DNA from: Cetobacterium somerae
GTDB taxonomy: Bacteria > Fusobacteriota > Fusobacteriia > Fusobacteriales > Fusobacteriaceae
Assembly: GCF_022430525.1 (NCBI RefSeq)
Contig: NZ_CP092519.1
Coordinates: 808,454 to 872,453 of the forward strand
Length of the DNA: 64,000 bases
Direction: 5' to 3'
A program made the translations under genes and the position numbers. Within the stretch, counting starts at the first letter, position 1. Each line of letters begins with the position of its first letter. This document shows, one piece after another, positions 8,787 to 17,487 of the stretch. The notes beneath the pieces are model-generated. The model searched no databases, was not told the DNA's origin, and saw only the letters and a program-made list of their open reading frames with translations.

Positions 8787-9461
8787 TTTTTCCATATAGA
8801 AAATTACATTCATACTTGCAGTAACATCAACATCATTTGGAACTGTTAAAGGAATTGGAGTATCATCGGCTTTAGCTGCTGAGTTTAACATAAAAGATAT
8901 TGGTCTAGGCATTGAGTAATTTAAATCAATATTTTTAGGAGAAACTTTAAAGTCATCTATGCCTGCGATTAAAGAAGCTTTATATTTAGCATTTTCATAG
9001 GCTAATTTATATGCTTTATCCTCTAACTCTTTTCTATCAGCTATAAAAAAGTTAATCTCTCCAATATTATTTACACCACCATTATTAAGAGCAGTAAGTA
9101 CAGTACCAGCTTTATCTAAATCATTACTAGTGATTAAAATTTGATTTCTAACAAAGTACTTCATCTCTCCATCTTTTACATTATAATCATTTCTATAATT
9201 TAAAGAGTAATTTTCAGTTTTTATATTATTTTCTTTTAAACCACTTTTCTTTAATAAACCGATGGCTTTATTAATAATATCTGTATTTTCACTAATAGCT
9301 GTTTGTGAATTTTTATTTGTTGTTTCAACAGTAGCTATTATGCTAAAAGTATCAGGTTTTCCTGAAACAGTTCCTGTTCCAGTAACAGAGATTGTAGGCG
9401 TTTCATTAGCTAAAGAGAAAGCCGAAGTTAAAAGAAATAAAGTTCCGATTGTTTTTTTCAT
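8784..9461 (-). CDS. Exported SIMPL/DUF541-domain protein
   Basis: A 225-residue protein with a clear signal peptide (about 1-18, cleaved near SLA-NE) followed by ISVTGTGTVSGKPD, the opening of SIMPL (DUF541) proteins. Later segments such as ALNNGGVNNIGEINF and AYENAKYKASLIAGI match the family, which adopts an oligomeric periplasmic or membrane-associated fold; its biochemical role is poorly defined. AGGAGG lies 5 nt upstream of the start. It follows the nitroreductase gene by 9 nt and is probably cotranscribed with it. Confidence 0.85.
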   Translation of the reverse strand: MKKTIGTLFLLTSAFSLANETPTISVTGTGTVSGKPDTFSIIATVETTNKNSQTAISENTDIINKAIGLLKKSGLKENNIKTENYSLNYRNDYNVKDGEMKYFVRNQILITSNDLDKAGTVLTALNNGGVNNIGEINFFIADRKELEDKAYKLAYENAKYKASLIAGIDDFKVSPKNIDLNYSMPRPISFMLNSAAKADDTPIPLTVPNDVDVTASMNVIFYMEK

Positions 9462-9470
9462 AAAATCCTC

Positions 9471-10049
9471 CTAGAATTTTTTTAAAATCAAAGTTTCTAG
9501 AGAAAGTTTAGGCACATAGTGTACATTTTCCTCTACATCTCTATGATACTTTAAATTACCAATATTTCCTTTAGTTAAAATAACTTTATCAGTTGGTTTT
9601 CCTAGGGCTACTAAAATTTGAGGATTGTAAGTATCCATATCTAAATCAAGAGTTTTAGATACATCTAATTTATTAAAAGCTCCAATTAAACATCCACCAA
9701 AACCTAGTTCTGTAGCTTTTAAAAGAATATTTTGGCATGCAATTCCAATATCAATACCTAAAGTTATTGGGGATAAAAGGTTTTCTTTAAGAGTACTAAT
9801 AAGGACATAAGCTTTGGGTCCCTCTTCTAAAGTTGGACTCCAAGGAATAGCTCCTGCCCAAGCTGTATGAGGAAAAATTTTGTGACATAAACTTTGAGAA
9901 CTAACAAGGGTGTATCTAAGTGTTTGGCTATTTCTAGCAGATCCACCTAGATGAGCAGCATTGATTAAACTTTCTAAAGTTTCAATATCAATTTCTGTAG
10001 AATCGAAAGTTCTGTGAGAACGAGTTTTGATTAATAGTTCATTTAACAT
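9471..10049 (-). CDS. Nitroreductase family protein
   Basis: A 192-residue FMN-dependent nitroreductase-fold protein. The FMN-binding N-terminus is TRSHRTFDSTEID (about 6-18), with GGSARNSQ near 31-38 and the family-typical LGFGGCLIGAF near 111-121. Members reduce nitro compounds, quinones or flavins with NAD(P)H; no substrate can be assigned. I start at ATG 10049 with GGAGGTTATCC directly upstream. The TTG five codons earlier lies within that ribosome site. It is transcribed with the SIMPL gene downstream. Confidence 0.85.
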   Translation of the reverse strand: MLNELLIKTRSHRTFDSTEIDIETLESLINAAHLGGSARNSQTLRYTLVSSQSLCHKIFPHTAWAGAIPWSPTLEEGPKAYVLISTLKENLLSPITLGIDIGIACQNILLKATELGFGGCLIGAFNKLDVSKTLDLDMDTYNPQILVALGKPTDKVILTKGNIGNLKYHRDVEENVHYVPKLSLETLILKKF

Positions 10050-10077
10050 GGATAACCTCCTCAATTATTTTAACACA

Positions 10078-10106
10078 ATACTACTTTATAAATACTAAAA
10101 AGTCAA
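10078..10106 (-). promoter_or_regulatory. Promoter for the nitroreductase-SIMPL operon
   Basis: On the minus strand, TTGACT (10101-10106) and TAGTAT (10078-10083) are separated by 17 bp. Confidence 0.55.
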
Positions 10107-10124
10107 CATGTTAAGAGGAAAAAG

Positions 10125-10153
10125 TGGACAATTGGTGTAAGTTATTATAGAAT
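10125..10153 (+). promoter_or_regulatory. Probable promoter for the first acyl-ligase fusion
   Basis: TGGACA (10125-10130), a 17-bp spacer and TAGAAT (10148-10153). Confidence 0.45.
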
Positions 10154-10189
10154 AAGTTGTTATTTTTACAAATTAGGGAGGGAAAATTT

Positions 10190-12700
10190 ATGAATTTTAT
10201 ATACGACAGAAAAAAAACTGCGGTAATTTATAAAGATAAAGAGCATTCGTACTATGAACTTATAAAGATGGCAAAGATATATTCGAGTTTAATGAATATA
10301 GAAAAAGAGGATAGAGTAGCTATTTTTATGGAGAATAGACCGGAGTATATGGGAGCTGTACTAGGAGTATGGGATAAGAAAGGGACGTGTACTAACTTAG
10401 ATGCAAGTTATAATGTAGATCAATTGATATATGTTTTCAATGATTCTCATCCTAAATATATAATTACTTCTAATGAGAATATAGAGGTAGTTAAAAAAGC
10501 TAAAGAGGAATCAAATTCAAGTATAAATATATTGAATGTTGATGAAATAGATATAACAAAAGACATAGAGATTGAAAATGTGGCTGTAGAATGTTTAGAA
10601 AAAGATGCAGTAGCAGTTATGCTGTATACATCAGGGACAACAGGAAATCCAAAAGGTGTAATGTTAACTTTTGATAATATAATGTCCAATGTAGATGCTA
10701 TAGAAGAGATAAAAATGGTAACACCTGAAGATAGATTACTAGCATTACTTCCATTTCATCATATACTACCACTATCTTTTACAGTATTAATGCCACTAAA
10801 ATTTGGATGTTTAGTTGTTATTTTAGATGAGTTATCATCAGAAGCGATAAAAAGAAACTTACAAAAGTATAAAATAACTATTGTGATAGGAGTACCAAGA
10901 GTTTGGGAGATGTTCCACAAGGGAATTAAAGGTAAAATTAAAGAGAGTGCTTTAAGTTATAAACTTTTTAATATATGTAAATCTTTAAATATTATGCCTT
11001 TAAATAAAATTGTGTTTAAAAAAATTCAAGATGCTTTTGGAGGAAATATAAAATTCTTAGTTTCAGGTGGAGCTAAGTTAGATAAAGAGATTTGTGAAGA
11101 TTTTAATATATTTGGATTTAAAATGTTAGAGGGATATGGGTTAACAGAAACGTCACCAATTATATCTTTCAATAGGATAGATAATGTTGTTGCTGGTACA
11201 GTTGGAACCCCTTTACCAGGAGTTAAAGTTAAGTTAGAAGAGGATGGAGAAATTGTTGTAAAAGGTAGAAATGTTATGAAAGGTTATTATAACAAACCTG
11301 AAGCAACAGCTGAAGCTATAGATAGTGAAGGATGGTTCCATACAGGAGATTTAGGACAGTTTGATGGAGATCATTTAAAAATAATTGGTAGAAAAAAAGA
11401 AATGATAGTTTTATCAAATGGTAAGAACATTAATCCTTCAGATATTGAAGCTGAAATTATGAAAGGAACTAATTTAATTCAAGAAGTTGCTGTAACAGAG
11501 GATGAAAAACATCTAATAGCAATTGTTTATCCTGATTTTAAAGTTTTAGAAGAGAAGAAAATTGCAAATGCTAAAGAAGCTATTAAATGGGAAGTTATAG
11601 ATAAATATAATGTAACAGCACCAAAATATAAAAAAATATTAGATATAGTTATAGTAAAAGAGGAGTTGCCAAAAACAAAGCTTGGAAAACTTAGAAGATT
11701 TATGTTAAAAGATTTACTGAAAGGAAGTAATTTAATTAAAGGAATACCAGATGAAATAGTACCAGAGAAAGAGGTTGAAAAAAGAGGATCTACATCTAAA
11801 GAGATTAATACTCAAGAGTTTAAAGCAATTTCAAAATTTATTGGAACTCTTCATGATGAAATAGAGATAATTCCAGAATCACACTTAGAAATTGATTTAG
11901 GACTAGATTCGTTAGATATAGTTGAAATAATAACATTTATTCAAAATACTTTTGGTGTTGATATTTCAGAAGAGGATTTCTCAAGAATAAAAACTGTAGA
12001 AGCTCTTTGTCAATATGTAAGAGAAAAAGGTGGAAATTTTGAAGAGAAAGAGATTAATTGGAAGAAGATATTTGAGGAACCAGTTGATTTAAAAATGCCT
12101 AGTTCAAAATATGTTATTCCAATAACAACGATATTAAAACCTTTATTTACTTGGTATATAAAATTAGAAAAAAATATAAATAAATTGGAAAAAACATCTC
12201 CTGTTATATATATAGGAAACCATCAAAGTATGTTAGATGCTTTTGCTTTTGGACAAGCCTTACCAAAGGATATATTAAAAAATACATATTTCTTAGCTAT
12301 AAATATTCATTTTGAAGGTAAAATAAAGAAATATTTAGCAGAAAATGGAAATGTTATTTTAATTGATGTTAATAAAAATTTAAAAGAAACATTGAAAATA
12401 GCAGCTAAAGTTTTAAAGGAAGGGAAAAATTTAGTGATATTTCCAGAGGGAGCTAGAACAAGAGATGGAGAGTTACAAGATTTCAAAAAAACATTTGCTA
12501 TGTTATCAAAAGAGCTTGATATTCCAGTCGTTCCTTTTGCAATAAATGGAGCTTATGATTTAATGCCATATGGAAAAGGAGTTCCAAGTTCAGGAAAAAT
12601 GAGTATTACGATTTTAGATAAAATATTACCTGGAAATAAATCAGTAGAAGAGATTGTAAAAGTAACTAGAGACTCAATAGAAAAAAGTATAAATAACTAA
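10190..12700 (+). CDS. Acyl ligase-ACP-acyltransferase fusion, copy 1
   Basis: An 836-residue three-domain protein. Residues about 1-510 are an AMP-forming acyl ligase with YTSGTTGNPKG (about 146-156), GYGLTET and GWFHTGDLG. Residues about 545-620 are an acyl carrier domain with the phosphopantetheine serine in LGLDSLD. Residues about 640-836 are a PlsC acyltransferase with NHQSMLD (HX4D) and FPEGARTRDG. By family logic it activates a fatty acid, loads it on its own carrier and transfers it to a lysophospholipid or glycerol phosphate, so salvage or remodelling of membrane lipids is likely. The start at 10190 has TTAGGGAGGG upstream. A paralogue follows downstream under its own promoter. Confidence 0.85.
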   Translation: MNFIYDRKKTAVIYKDKEHSYYELIKMAKIYSSLMNIEKEDRVAIFMENRPEYMGAVLGVWDKKGTCTNLDASYNVDQLIYVFNDSHPKYIITSNENIEVVKKAKEESNSSINILNVDEIDITKDIEIENVAVECLEKDAVAVMLYTSGTTGNPKGVMLTFDNIMSNVDAIEEIKMVTPEDRLLALLPFHHILPLSFTVLMPLKFGCLVVILDELSSEAIKRNLQKYKITIVIGVPRVWEMFHKGIKGKIKESALSYKLFNICKSLNIMPLNKIVFKKIQDAFGGNIKFLVSGGAKLDKEICEDFNIFGFKMLEGYGLTETSPIISFNRIDNVVAGTVGTPLPGVKVKLEEDGEIVVKGRNVMKGYYNKPEATAEAIDSEGWFHTGDLGQFDGDHLKIIGRKKEMIVLSNGKNINPSDIEAEIMKGTNLIQEVAVTEDEKHLIAIVYPDFKVLEEKKIANAKEAIKWEVIDKYNVTAPKYKKILDIVIVKEELPKTKLGKLRRFMLKDLLKGSNLIKGIPDEIVPEKEVEKRGSTSKEINTQEFKAISKFIGTLHDEIEIIPESHLEIDLGLDSLDIVEIITFIQNTFGVDISEEDFSRIKTVEALCQYVREKGGNFEEKEINWKKIFEEPVDLKMPSSKYVIPITTILKPLFTWYIKLEKNINKLEKTSPVIYIGNHQSMLDAFAFGQALPKDILKNTYFLAINIHFEGKIKKYLAENGNVILIDVNKNLKETLKIAAKVLKEGKNLVIFPEGARTRDGELQDFKKTFAMLSKELDIPVVPFAINGAYDLMPYGKGVPSSGKMSITILDKILPGNKSVEEIVKVTRDSIEKSINN

Positions 12701-12705
12701 AAATA

Positions 12706-12738
12706 AAAGCTGACATAGAAAATATGTCAGCTTTTTAC
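12706..12738 (+). terminator. Intrinsic terminator between the two paralogues
   Basis: AAAGCTGACATA (12706-12717) pairs with TATGTCAGCTTT (12723-12734), followed by T residues. It separates transcription of the two copies. Confidence 0.85.
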
Positions 12739-12751
12739 TTACTTCATGATA

Positions 12752-12780
12752 TTGAAATAATAACACAATTATGCTATAAT
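12752..12780 (+). promoter_or_regulatory. Strong promoter for acyl-ligase copy 2
   Basis: TTGAAA (12752-12757), a 17-bp spacer and TATAAT (12775-12780) with an extended TG element just upstream. Transcription should begin near 12787. Confidence 0.8.
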
Positions 12781-12825
12781 CACTTGATGATTAAAAAAAC
12801 ACCTGTAATAATTTGGGAGGAAAAA

Positions 12826-15288
12826 TTGGAATTTGTAAAGAATCATAATAAAACAGCGATATTTTATGAGGGGAAAGAATATTCGTATAAAGAGTTAATT
12901 GCTGGAGCTAAAGAGTATGCATCACTTTTAGATTTAGCAAAAGAGGAAAAAGCAGTAATATTTATGGAAAATAGACCAGAACTACTATATGCTTTTTTAG
13001 GGATTTGGGATAAAAAAGGAACGTGTGTATGTTTAGATGCTGCTTCAAAAGTATCTGAGTTTCAATATTTTATAGAGGATTGCACACCTAAATACATATT
13101 TGTTTCAAATAATACTTATGACATAGCAAAAGAAGCGATTGATCTATCTGGAGTCCAAACAATAGTTTTAAATGTAGATGAGATAGATTTATCAAAAGCA
13201 GATAAAGAGGGAATTATTTATGCTCCAGATAGAGAGGCAGTGGCATTAATACTATATACATCTGGAACAACTGGAAGTCCAAAAGGAGTAATGTTAACTT
13301 TTGATAATATATTGGTAAATATAGAGGGGTTAAATAAATATAAAATGTATGAACCAACAGATAGAGTTTTAGCACTATTACCAATGCATCATATATTCCC
13401 ACTTTTAGGATCTGGAATTGTTCCGTTACAACAAGGAGCAACAATAGCATTCTTAAAAGAGTTATCATCTCAAGCAATGGTAGATGCTTTGAAAAATTAT
13501 AAGATAACTATGATGATTGGAGTACCTAGACTTTGGGAGATGTTACATAAAAAAATAATGGAAAAAATAAACTCAAATAAAGTTATAAAATCATTGTTTA
13601 AATTATGTGAAAAGCTCGATAATAAAGAGCTAAGTAAGAAAATCTTTAAAAAGGTTCACGAAGGATTTGGAGGAAATATAAGATTTTTTGTATCGGGAGG
13701 ATCTAAACTAAATCCAGAAGTATCGAGAGATTTTAAAACTTTAGGAATAGATGTATGTGAAGGATATGGACTTACAGAAACAGCACCGATGATATCTTTT
13801 ACACCTATAAATCAAGTAGTACCTGGGTCAGCTGGTAAAATAATGGATGGAGTTCAGGTAAAAATAGCTGAAGATGGTGAAATTTTATCTAAGGGTAGAA
13901 ACCTAATGAAAGGGTACTATAAAAAACCTGAGGCAACAGCAGAGGTTATAGATTCAGAGGGATGGTTCCACACAGGAGATTTAGGAGAGTTAAAAAATGA
14001 TTATCTTTTTGTAACAGGAAGAAAAAAAGAGATGATAGTTTTATCAAATGGAAAAAATATAAATCCTGTAGAAATTGAGCAGTTTATTTTATCAAAAACA
14101 GATTTAATAGAAGAGATGGTTGTAATAGAGTATAACTCTTTACTTACAGCAGTTATATACCCTAATTTTACTAAGGTAAAAGAGCATAGAGTTACAAATA
14201 TAGCTGAGACACTAAAAACTGGTATAATAGATAAGTATAATGGTTCTACACCAAATTACAAAAAGATTTTAGATTTAAAAATAGTACAACAAGAGTTACC
14301 AAAAACAAAGATTGGAAAGATAAGAAGATTTATGGTTCCGGCTCTTTTAGAAGGTAAAATAGAAGAGGAAAAAGAGGAAAATATTCCAACTTTTGAAGAG
14401 TATAAGGCTATTTCAGATTATTTAACGAACTTAAAAGGTAAAAAAGTTATGTCAAATGCTCATCTTGAGTTAGACTTAGGATTAGATTCTTTGGATTTAG
14501 TTGAATTTATAGCTTTTGTTGAAAGTAGCTTCGGAGTTACTTTGACAGAGGAGGTTTTAACAGAAAATCCTACAGTAATTAAAATTGCAGAATATTTAAA
14601 GGAAAATTCAACAAGTTTAGAGATAAAGGATGTTGATTGGAAAAAAATATTAGAAAAAGATAATTTTGAAGGATTACCAAAATCCAACTCTATGGGAAAA
14701 TTAGTAAAAGCACTATTTAAACCACTATTTTCATTATATATAAAGATAGAAAAAGAAGGTTTAGAGAATTCTAAAGTTACAAAGCCAACAGTATTTGTTG
14801 GAAATCATCAAAGTTTTTTAGATGGTTTTATATTTACTCAAAGTATAGATAATAAAACTTTAGATAATACATATTTCTTAGCAAAAGTAGCACACTTTAA
14901 AAAAGGATTTATGAGTTATTTAGGAGAAAATTCTAATATTATGTTAATTGATATTAATAAAAATTTAGCAGAAACACTACAGTGTGCTGCAACAGCTTTA
15001 AGACAGGGGAAAAATATAGTTATATTCCCTGAAGGAACAAGAAGTAGAGATGGAGAGATGAGAGAGTTTAAAAAGTTCTATGGAATATTAGCTAAAGAAT
15101 TAAATGCAGATATAGTTCCTTTTGGAATAAAAGGAGCATATGAGTTATTCCCAGCTCATAGAAAAATGCCAAAAAGTGGAACAGTAAAAATAAAATTCTT
15201 CCCTAGAGTTTCTTCTGAAACTTTACCTGTTGAAGATATTGTAAAAAACAACTTTAATGAGATTAAAGAGTGGGTAGATAAGATATAA
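12826..15288 (+). CDS. Acyl ligase-ACP-acyltransferase fusion, copy 2
   Basis: An 820-residue paralogue of the preceding gene with the same order: AMP-forming ligase (YTSGTTGSPKG, GYGLTET, GWFHTGDLG), acyl carrier domain (LGLDSLD) and PlsC acyltransferase (NHQSFLD, FPEGTRSRDG). All catalytic motifs are present in both copies, so neither looks degraded. The start is taken as TTG at 12826 because GGGAGG lies 5 nt upstream and the first residues (LEFVKNHNKTAIFY) align with the start of copy 1 (MNFIYDRKKTAVIY). Upstream in-frame ATGs fall in the terminator and promoter. A leaderless start at ATG 12787 is possible but less likely. The copies may differ in fatty acid specificity (inference). Confidence 0.82.
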   Translation: MEFVKNHNKTAIFYEGKEYSYKELIAGAKEYASLLDLAKEEKAVIFMENRPELLYAFLGIWDKKGTCVCLDAASKVSEFQYFIEDCTPKYIFVSNNTYDIAKEAIDLSGVQTIVLNVDEIDLSKADKEGIIYAPDREAVALILYTSGTTGSPKGVMLTFDNILVNIEGLNKYKMYEPTDRVLALLPMHHIFPLLGSGIVPLQQGATIAFLKELSSQAMVDALKNYKITMMIGVPRLWEMLHKKIMEKINSNKVIKSLFKLCEKLDNKELSKKIFKKVHEGFGGNIRFFVSGGSKLNPEVSRDFKTLGIDVCEGYGLTETAPMISFTPINQVVPGSAGKIMDGVQVKIAEDGEILSKGRNLMKGYYKKPEATAEVIDSEGWFHTGDLGELKNDYLFVTGRKKEMIVLSNGKNINPVEIEQFILSKTDLIEEMVVIEYNSLLTAVIYPNFTKVKEHRVTNIAETLKTGIIDKYNGSTPNYKKILDLKIVQQELPKTKIGKIRRFMVPALLEGKIEEEKEENIPTFEEYKAISDYLTNLKGKKVMSNAHLELDLGLDSLDLVEFIAFVESSFGVTLTEEVLTENPTVIKIAEYLKENSTSLEIKDVDWKKILEKDNFEGLPKSNSMGKLVKALFKPLFSLYIKIEKEGLENSKVTKPTVFVGNHQSFLDGFIFTQSIDNKTLDNTYFLAKVAHFKKGFMSYLGENSNIMLIDINKNLAETLQCAATALRQGKNIVIFPEGTRSRDGEMREFKKFYGILAKELNADIVPFGIKGAYELFPAHRKMPKSGTVKIKFFPRVSSETLPVEDIVKNNFNEIKEWVDKI

Positions 15289-15318
15289 AAAAAGGTTGCC
15301 AATAGGCAACCTTTTTAA
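15288..15318. terminator. Bidirectional terminator
   Basis: AAAAGGTTGCC (15290-15300) pairs with GGCAACCTTTT (15305-15315) between convergent genes. Confidence 0.85.
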
Positions 15319-15324
15319 TTACTA

Positions 15325-15669
15325 TTAAATTGATAGCATAGGACCAAGGTGTTGTCCACCTAACAAATGGAAATGTAAGTGAAACACTTCCTGTCCTCCA
15401 TGAGTATTGCAGTTTGCAATAACTCTATATCCATCTTCAGAAATATTTAAATCCTTAGCAATATCTTTAATAGCTAGATACATAGCAGTTAAATATTCAG
15501 AATCCTCAGCAGTAATATCATTTAAAGTTGGTATCTCTTTTTTAGGTACAACTAGAATATGAATTGGAGCTTGAGGATTTATATCTTTAAAAGCTATAAC
15601 TTTATCATTTTCAAAAATGATAGAAGCTGGAATCTCTCTATTTATAATTTTAGTAAATATAGTAGCCAT
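15325..15669 (-). CDS. hinT: HIT-family nucleotide hydrolase (HinT)
   Basis: A 114-residue HIT protein with the catalytic histidine triad HLHFH at 97-101 followed by LLGG. The N-terminus (TIFTKIINREIPA) and DINPQAPIHILVVPKK are typical of the Hint branch, cytosolic purine nucleoside phosphoramidases. The length is normal for the family. It is the last gene of an apparent minus-strand unit with slyD and rpiB, 25 nt after rpiB. Confidence 0.93.
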   Translation of the reverse strand: MATIFTKIINREIPASIIFENDKVIAFKDINPQAPIHILVVPKKEIPTLNDITAEDSEYLTAMYLAIKDIAKDLNISEDGYRVIANCNTHGGQEVFHLHFHLLGGQHLGPMLSI

Positions 15670-15694
15670 TGTATTTTACTCCTTTAATAAAAGA

Positions 15695-16123
15695 TTAAAG
15701 TTCGATAGCTTGGATTCTTGTTAAGTGTCTTCCACCTAAGAATTCAGTTTTTAAGAATTCGTCTACAATTTCAAGAGCTAAAACGTCTCCAGTCATTCTA
15801 GCACCAAGGGCAAGAATGTTAGCGTCATTATGCTCTCTAGTTAATTTAGCCATAGTAGTATTTGAACATAAAGCTGCTCTTATTCCTTTAAATCTGTTGG
15901 CTGCAATTGAAATTCCAATTCCAGTACCACAAATAAGGATACCAAAATCTGCTTCTTTATTAAGAATAGAGTTAGCTACAGCTTTTGCATAAACAGGATA
16001 ATCAACTGATTCAGTTGAATAACATCCTTTATCTAAAACTTCAAATCCTTTATCTTCTAAGTGTTTCTTAACAATCTCTTTTAAAGCAAATCCACCATGA
16101 TCTGCACCTAAAGCTATTTTCAT
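15695..16123 (-). CDS. rpiB: Ribose-5-phosphate isomerase B
   Basis: A 142-residue RpiB/LacAB-type sugar phosphate isomerase interconverting ribose 5-phosphate and ribulose 5-phosphate in the pentose phosphate pathway. Seen are ALGADHGGFALKE at the N-terminus, the active-site segment GILICGTGIGISIAANR (about 81-97) with the catalytic cysteine, and LTREHNDANILALGAR. The length is full. It sits between the SlyD-like and HinT genes in the same direction. Confidence 0.95.
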   Translation of the reverse strand: MKIALGADHGGFALKEIVKKHLEDKGFEVLDKGCYSTESVDYPVYAKAVANSILNKEADFGILICGTGIGISIAANRFKGIRAALCSNTTMAKLTREHNDANILALGARMTGDVLALEIVDEFLKTEFLGGRHLTRIQAIEL

Positions 16124-16155
16124 CTATTTATACTCCTTAATTCTTATAGTAATAA

Positions 16156-16641
16156 TTAGTCTTCAAAACCGTGGAAATGAGGATGTCCGTGCTCAATCTC
16201 CTCTTCAGTAGCATCTCTAACATCAGAAACAGTAACTTCAAATCTTAAATCTTTACCTGCAAAAGGATGGTTTCCATCTGCTGTGATAATTTCATCTTCG
16301 ATTTTTGTGATGATAAATGATTGCTCAGAACCATCATCCATATCAGCTATAAAGTCAAGTCCTTCATAGATATCATCAAATTCAACAAACTCAGATTTTT
16401 CCATATCAACGATTAAATCCTCGTCGTACTCTCCGTATCCTTCTTCTGGAGTTAATTCAATAGTAGTAGTATATCCTTTTTCTTTTCCTTCTAAAGCTTC
16501 TTCGATAGCTGGAACAAAGTTTCCAAATCCGTGGATATAGAAAAATGGTCCTACATCTTGTGTGTCCTCTAAAAGTTCTCCGTTGTTTTTGTCGTAAACT
16601 TTAAACTCAAGTGTTACTACTTTTCCTTCTTCTATTTTCAT
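16156..16641 (-). CDS. slyD: SlyD-like FKBP peptidyl-prolyl isomerase
   Basis: A 161-residue FKBP-type isomerase of the SlyD class. The split FKBP domain (FYIHGFGNFVPAIEEALEGK, PEEGYGEYDEDLI) carries the inserted chaperone flap typical of SlyD. The tail is short and histidine-containing (GHPHFHGFED), shorter than the metal-binding tail of E. coli SlyD. It assists folding of cytosolic proteins. ATG 16641 is chosen with AGGTG upstream; the longer upstream frame has no ribosome site and runs into a hairpin. Confidence 0.88.
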   Translation of the reverse strand: MKIEEGKVVTLEFKVYDKNNGELLEDTQDVGPFFYIHGFGNFVPAIEEALEGKEKGYTTTIELTPEEGYGEYDEDLIVDMEKSEFVEFDDIYEGLDFIADMDDGSEQSFIITKIEDEIITADGNHPFAGKDLRFEVTVSDVRDATEEEIEHGHPHFHGFED

Positions 16642-16736
16642 ATAAAACACCTCACTAAAATCCCTATACAAGATAGGGTTATTTGACACTTTAAAGCATA
16701 ACATAAAATACAAGAAATTTCATTAAAAATCTTAAA

Positions 16737-17330
16737 TTATTTAAAAAAATTCATATTTTTTTTAACTACCATACAATTTTCTTGATCAGTTAGTTTTTCA
16801 AGGAGATAAAAAGCTAAATCAATAGCAGTACCAGGACCTGAAGAAGTAATAATGTTATCAGATATTACAATATCTTTTTTAATAGGAATGGCATTATACT
16901 GCTCTAATTGTTTAAAATATCTTTCATTATCTAAGAGGTATGTTGTAGCAGGAATGTTTTTTAAATATCCATGAATTCCAATTGCTAAAGCTCCAGTGCA
17001 TATTCCAATTATAGTTTTTTTATTTGAAATAAAATGATTTAACAAGGAATTTAGTGTTTCTGATTGAATATCATTAAAGAATCCAGCTTTACCAAATCCC
17101 CCAGGAATTATTAAGGCATGAAACTCATTTAGATTAATAGATGTTTTTAATAAGTTAACTTCAGGAATAATTTTTAAATTCCAAGTGGCGCTAAGTACAT
17201 CATGAATGGCACAAATTGTGGGGAAAACTTTTTTAGTTCCAACAATATTATTCCAACCAAAAACATCTATAAATGGCGATAATTCGAGGCTTTCAAAGCC
17301 GTTAGATGCAAAAATTAAAATTTTTTTCAT
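16737..17330 (-). CDS. DJ-1/PfpI-family protein
   Basis: A 197-residue protein of the DJ-1/PfpI superfamily. The start (KKILIFASNGFESLE) contains the conserved glutamate, and GICTGALAIG (about 115-124) contains the nucleophilic-elbow cysteine. The family includes protein-repair, glyoxalase and regulatory members, so no specific activity is assigned. The start is ATG 17330, with AAAGGAA about 11 nt upstream. A weak hairpin (16662-16678) lies between this gene and slyD. Confidence 0.85.
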   Translation of the reverse strand: MKKILIFASNGFESLELSPFIDVFGWNNIVGTKKVFPTICAIHDVLSATWNLKIIPEVNLLKTSINLNEFHALIIPGGFGKAGFFNDIQSETLNSLLNHFISNKKTIIGICTGALAIGIHGYLKNIPATTYLLDNERYFKQLEQYNAIPIKKDIVISDNIITSSGPGTAIDLAFYLLEKLTDQENCMVVKKNMNFFK

Positions 17331-17358
17331 AAATTTTATGGTTCCTTTCAAAAAATAG

Positions 17359-17387
17359 TTGACTTAATTTCCAAAAAGCTCTACAAT
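17359..17387 (+). promoter_or_regulatory. Promoter for the decarboxylase-arginase fusion
   Basis: TTGACT (17359-17364), 17 bp and TACAAT (17382-17387). The predicted 5' leader is about 95 nt. Confidence 0.65.
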
Positions 17388-17487
17388 ATCTCGTATTTTA
17401 AAAGAAATTAATAATGTAAATTATATATTATTTTATAACTTTTTGATATCATTTTTAAGAACAAAATTTATTAAACAAGGAGGTAAG

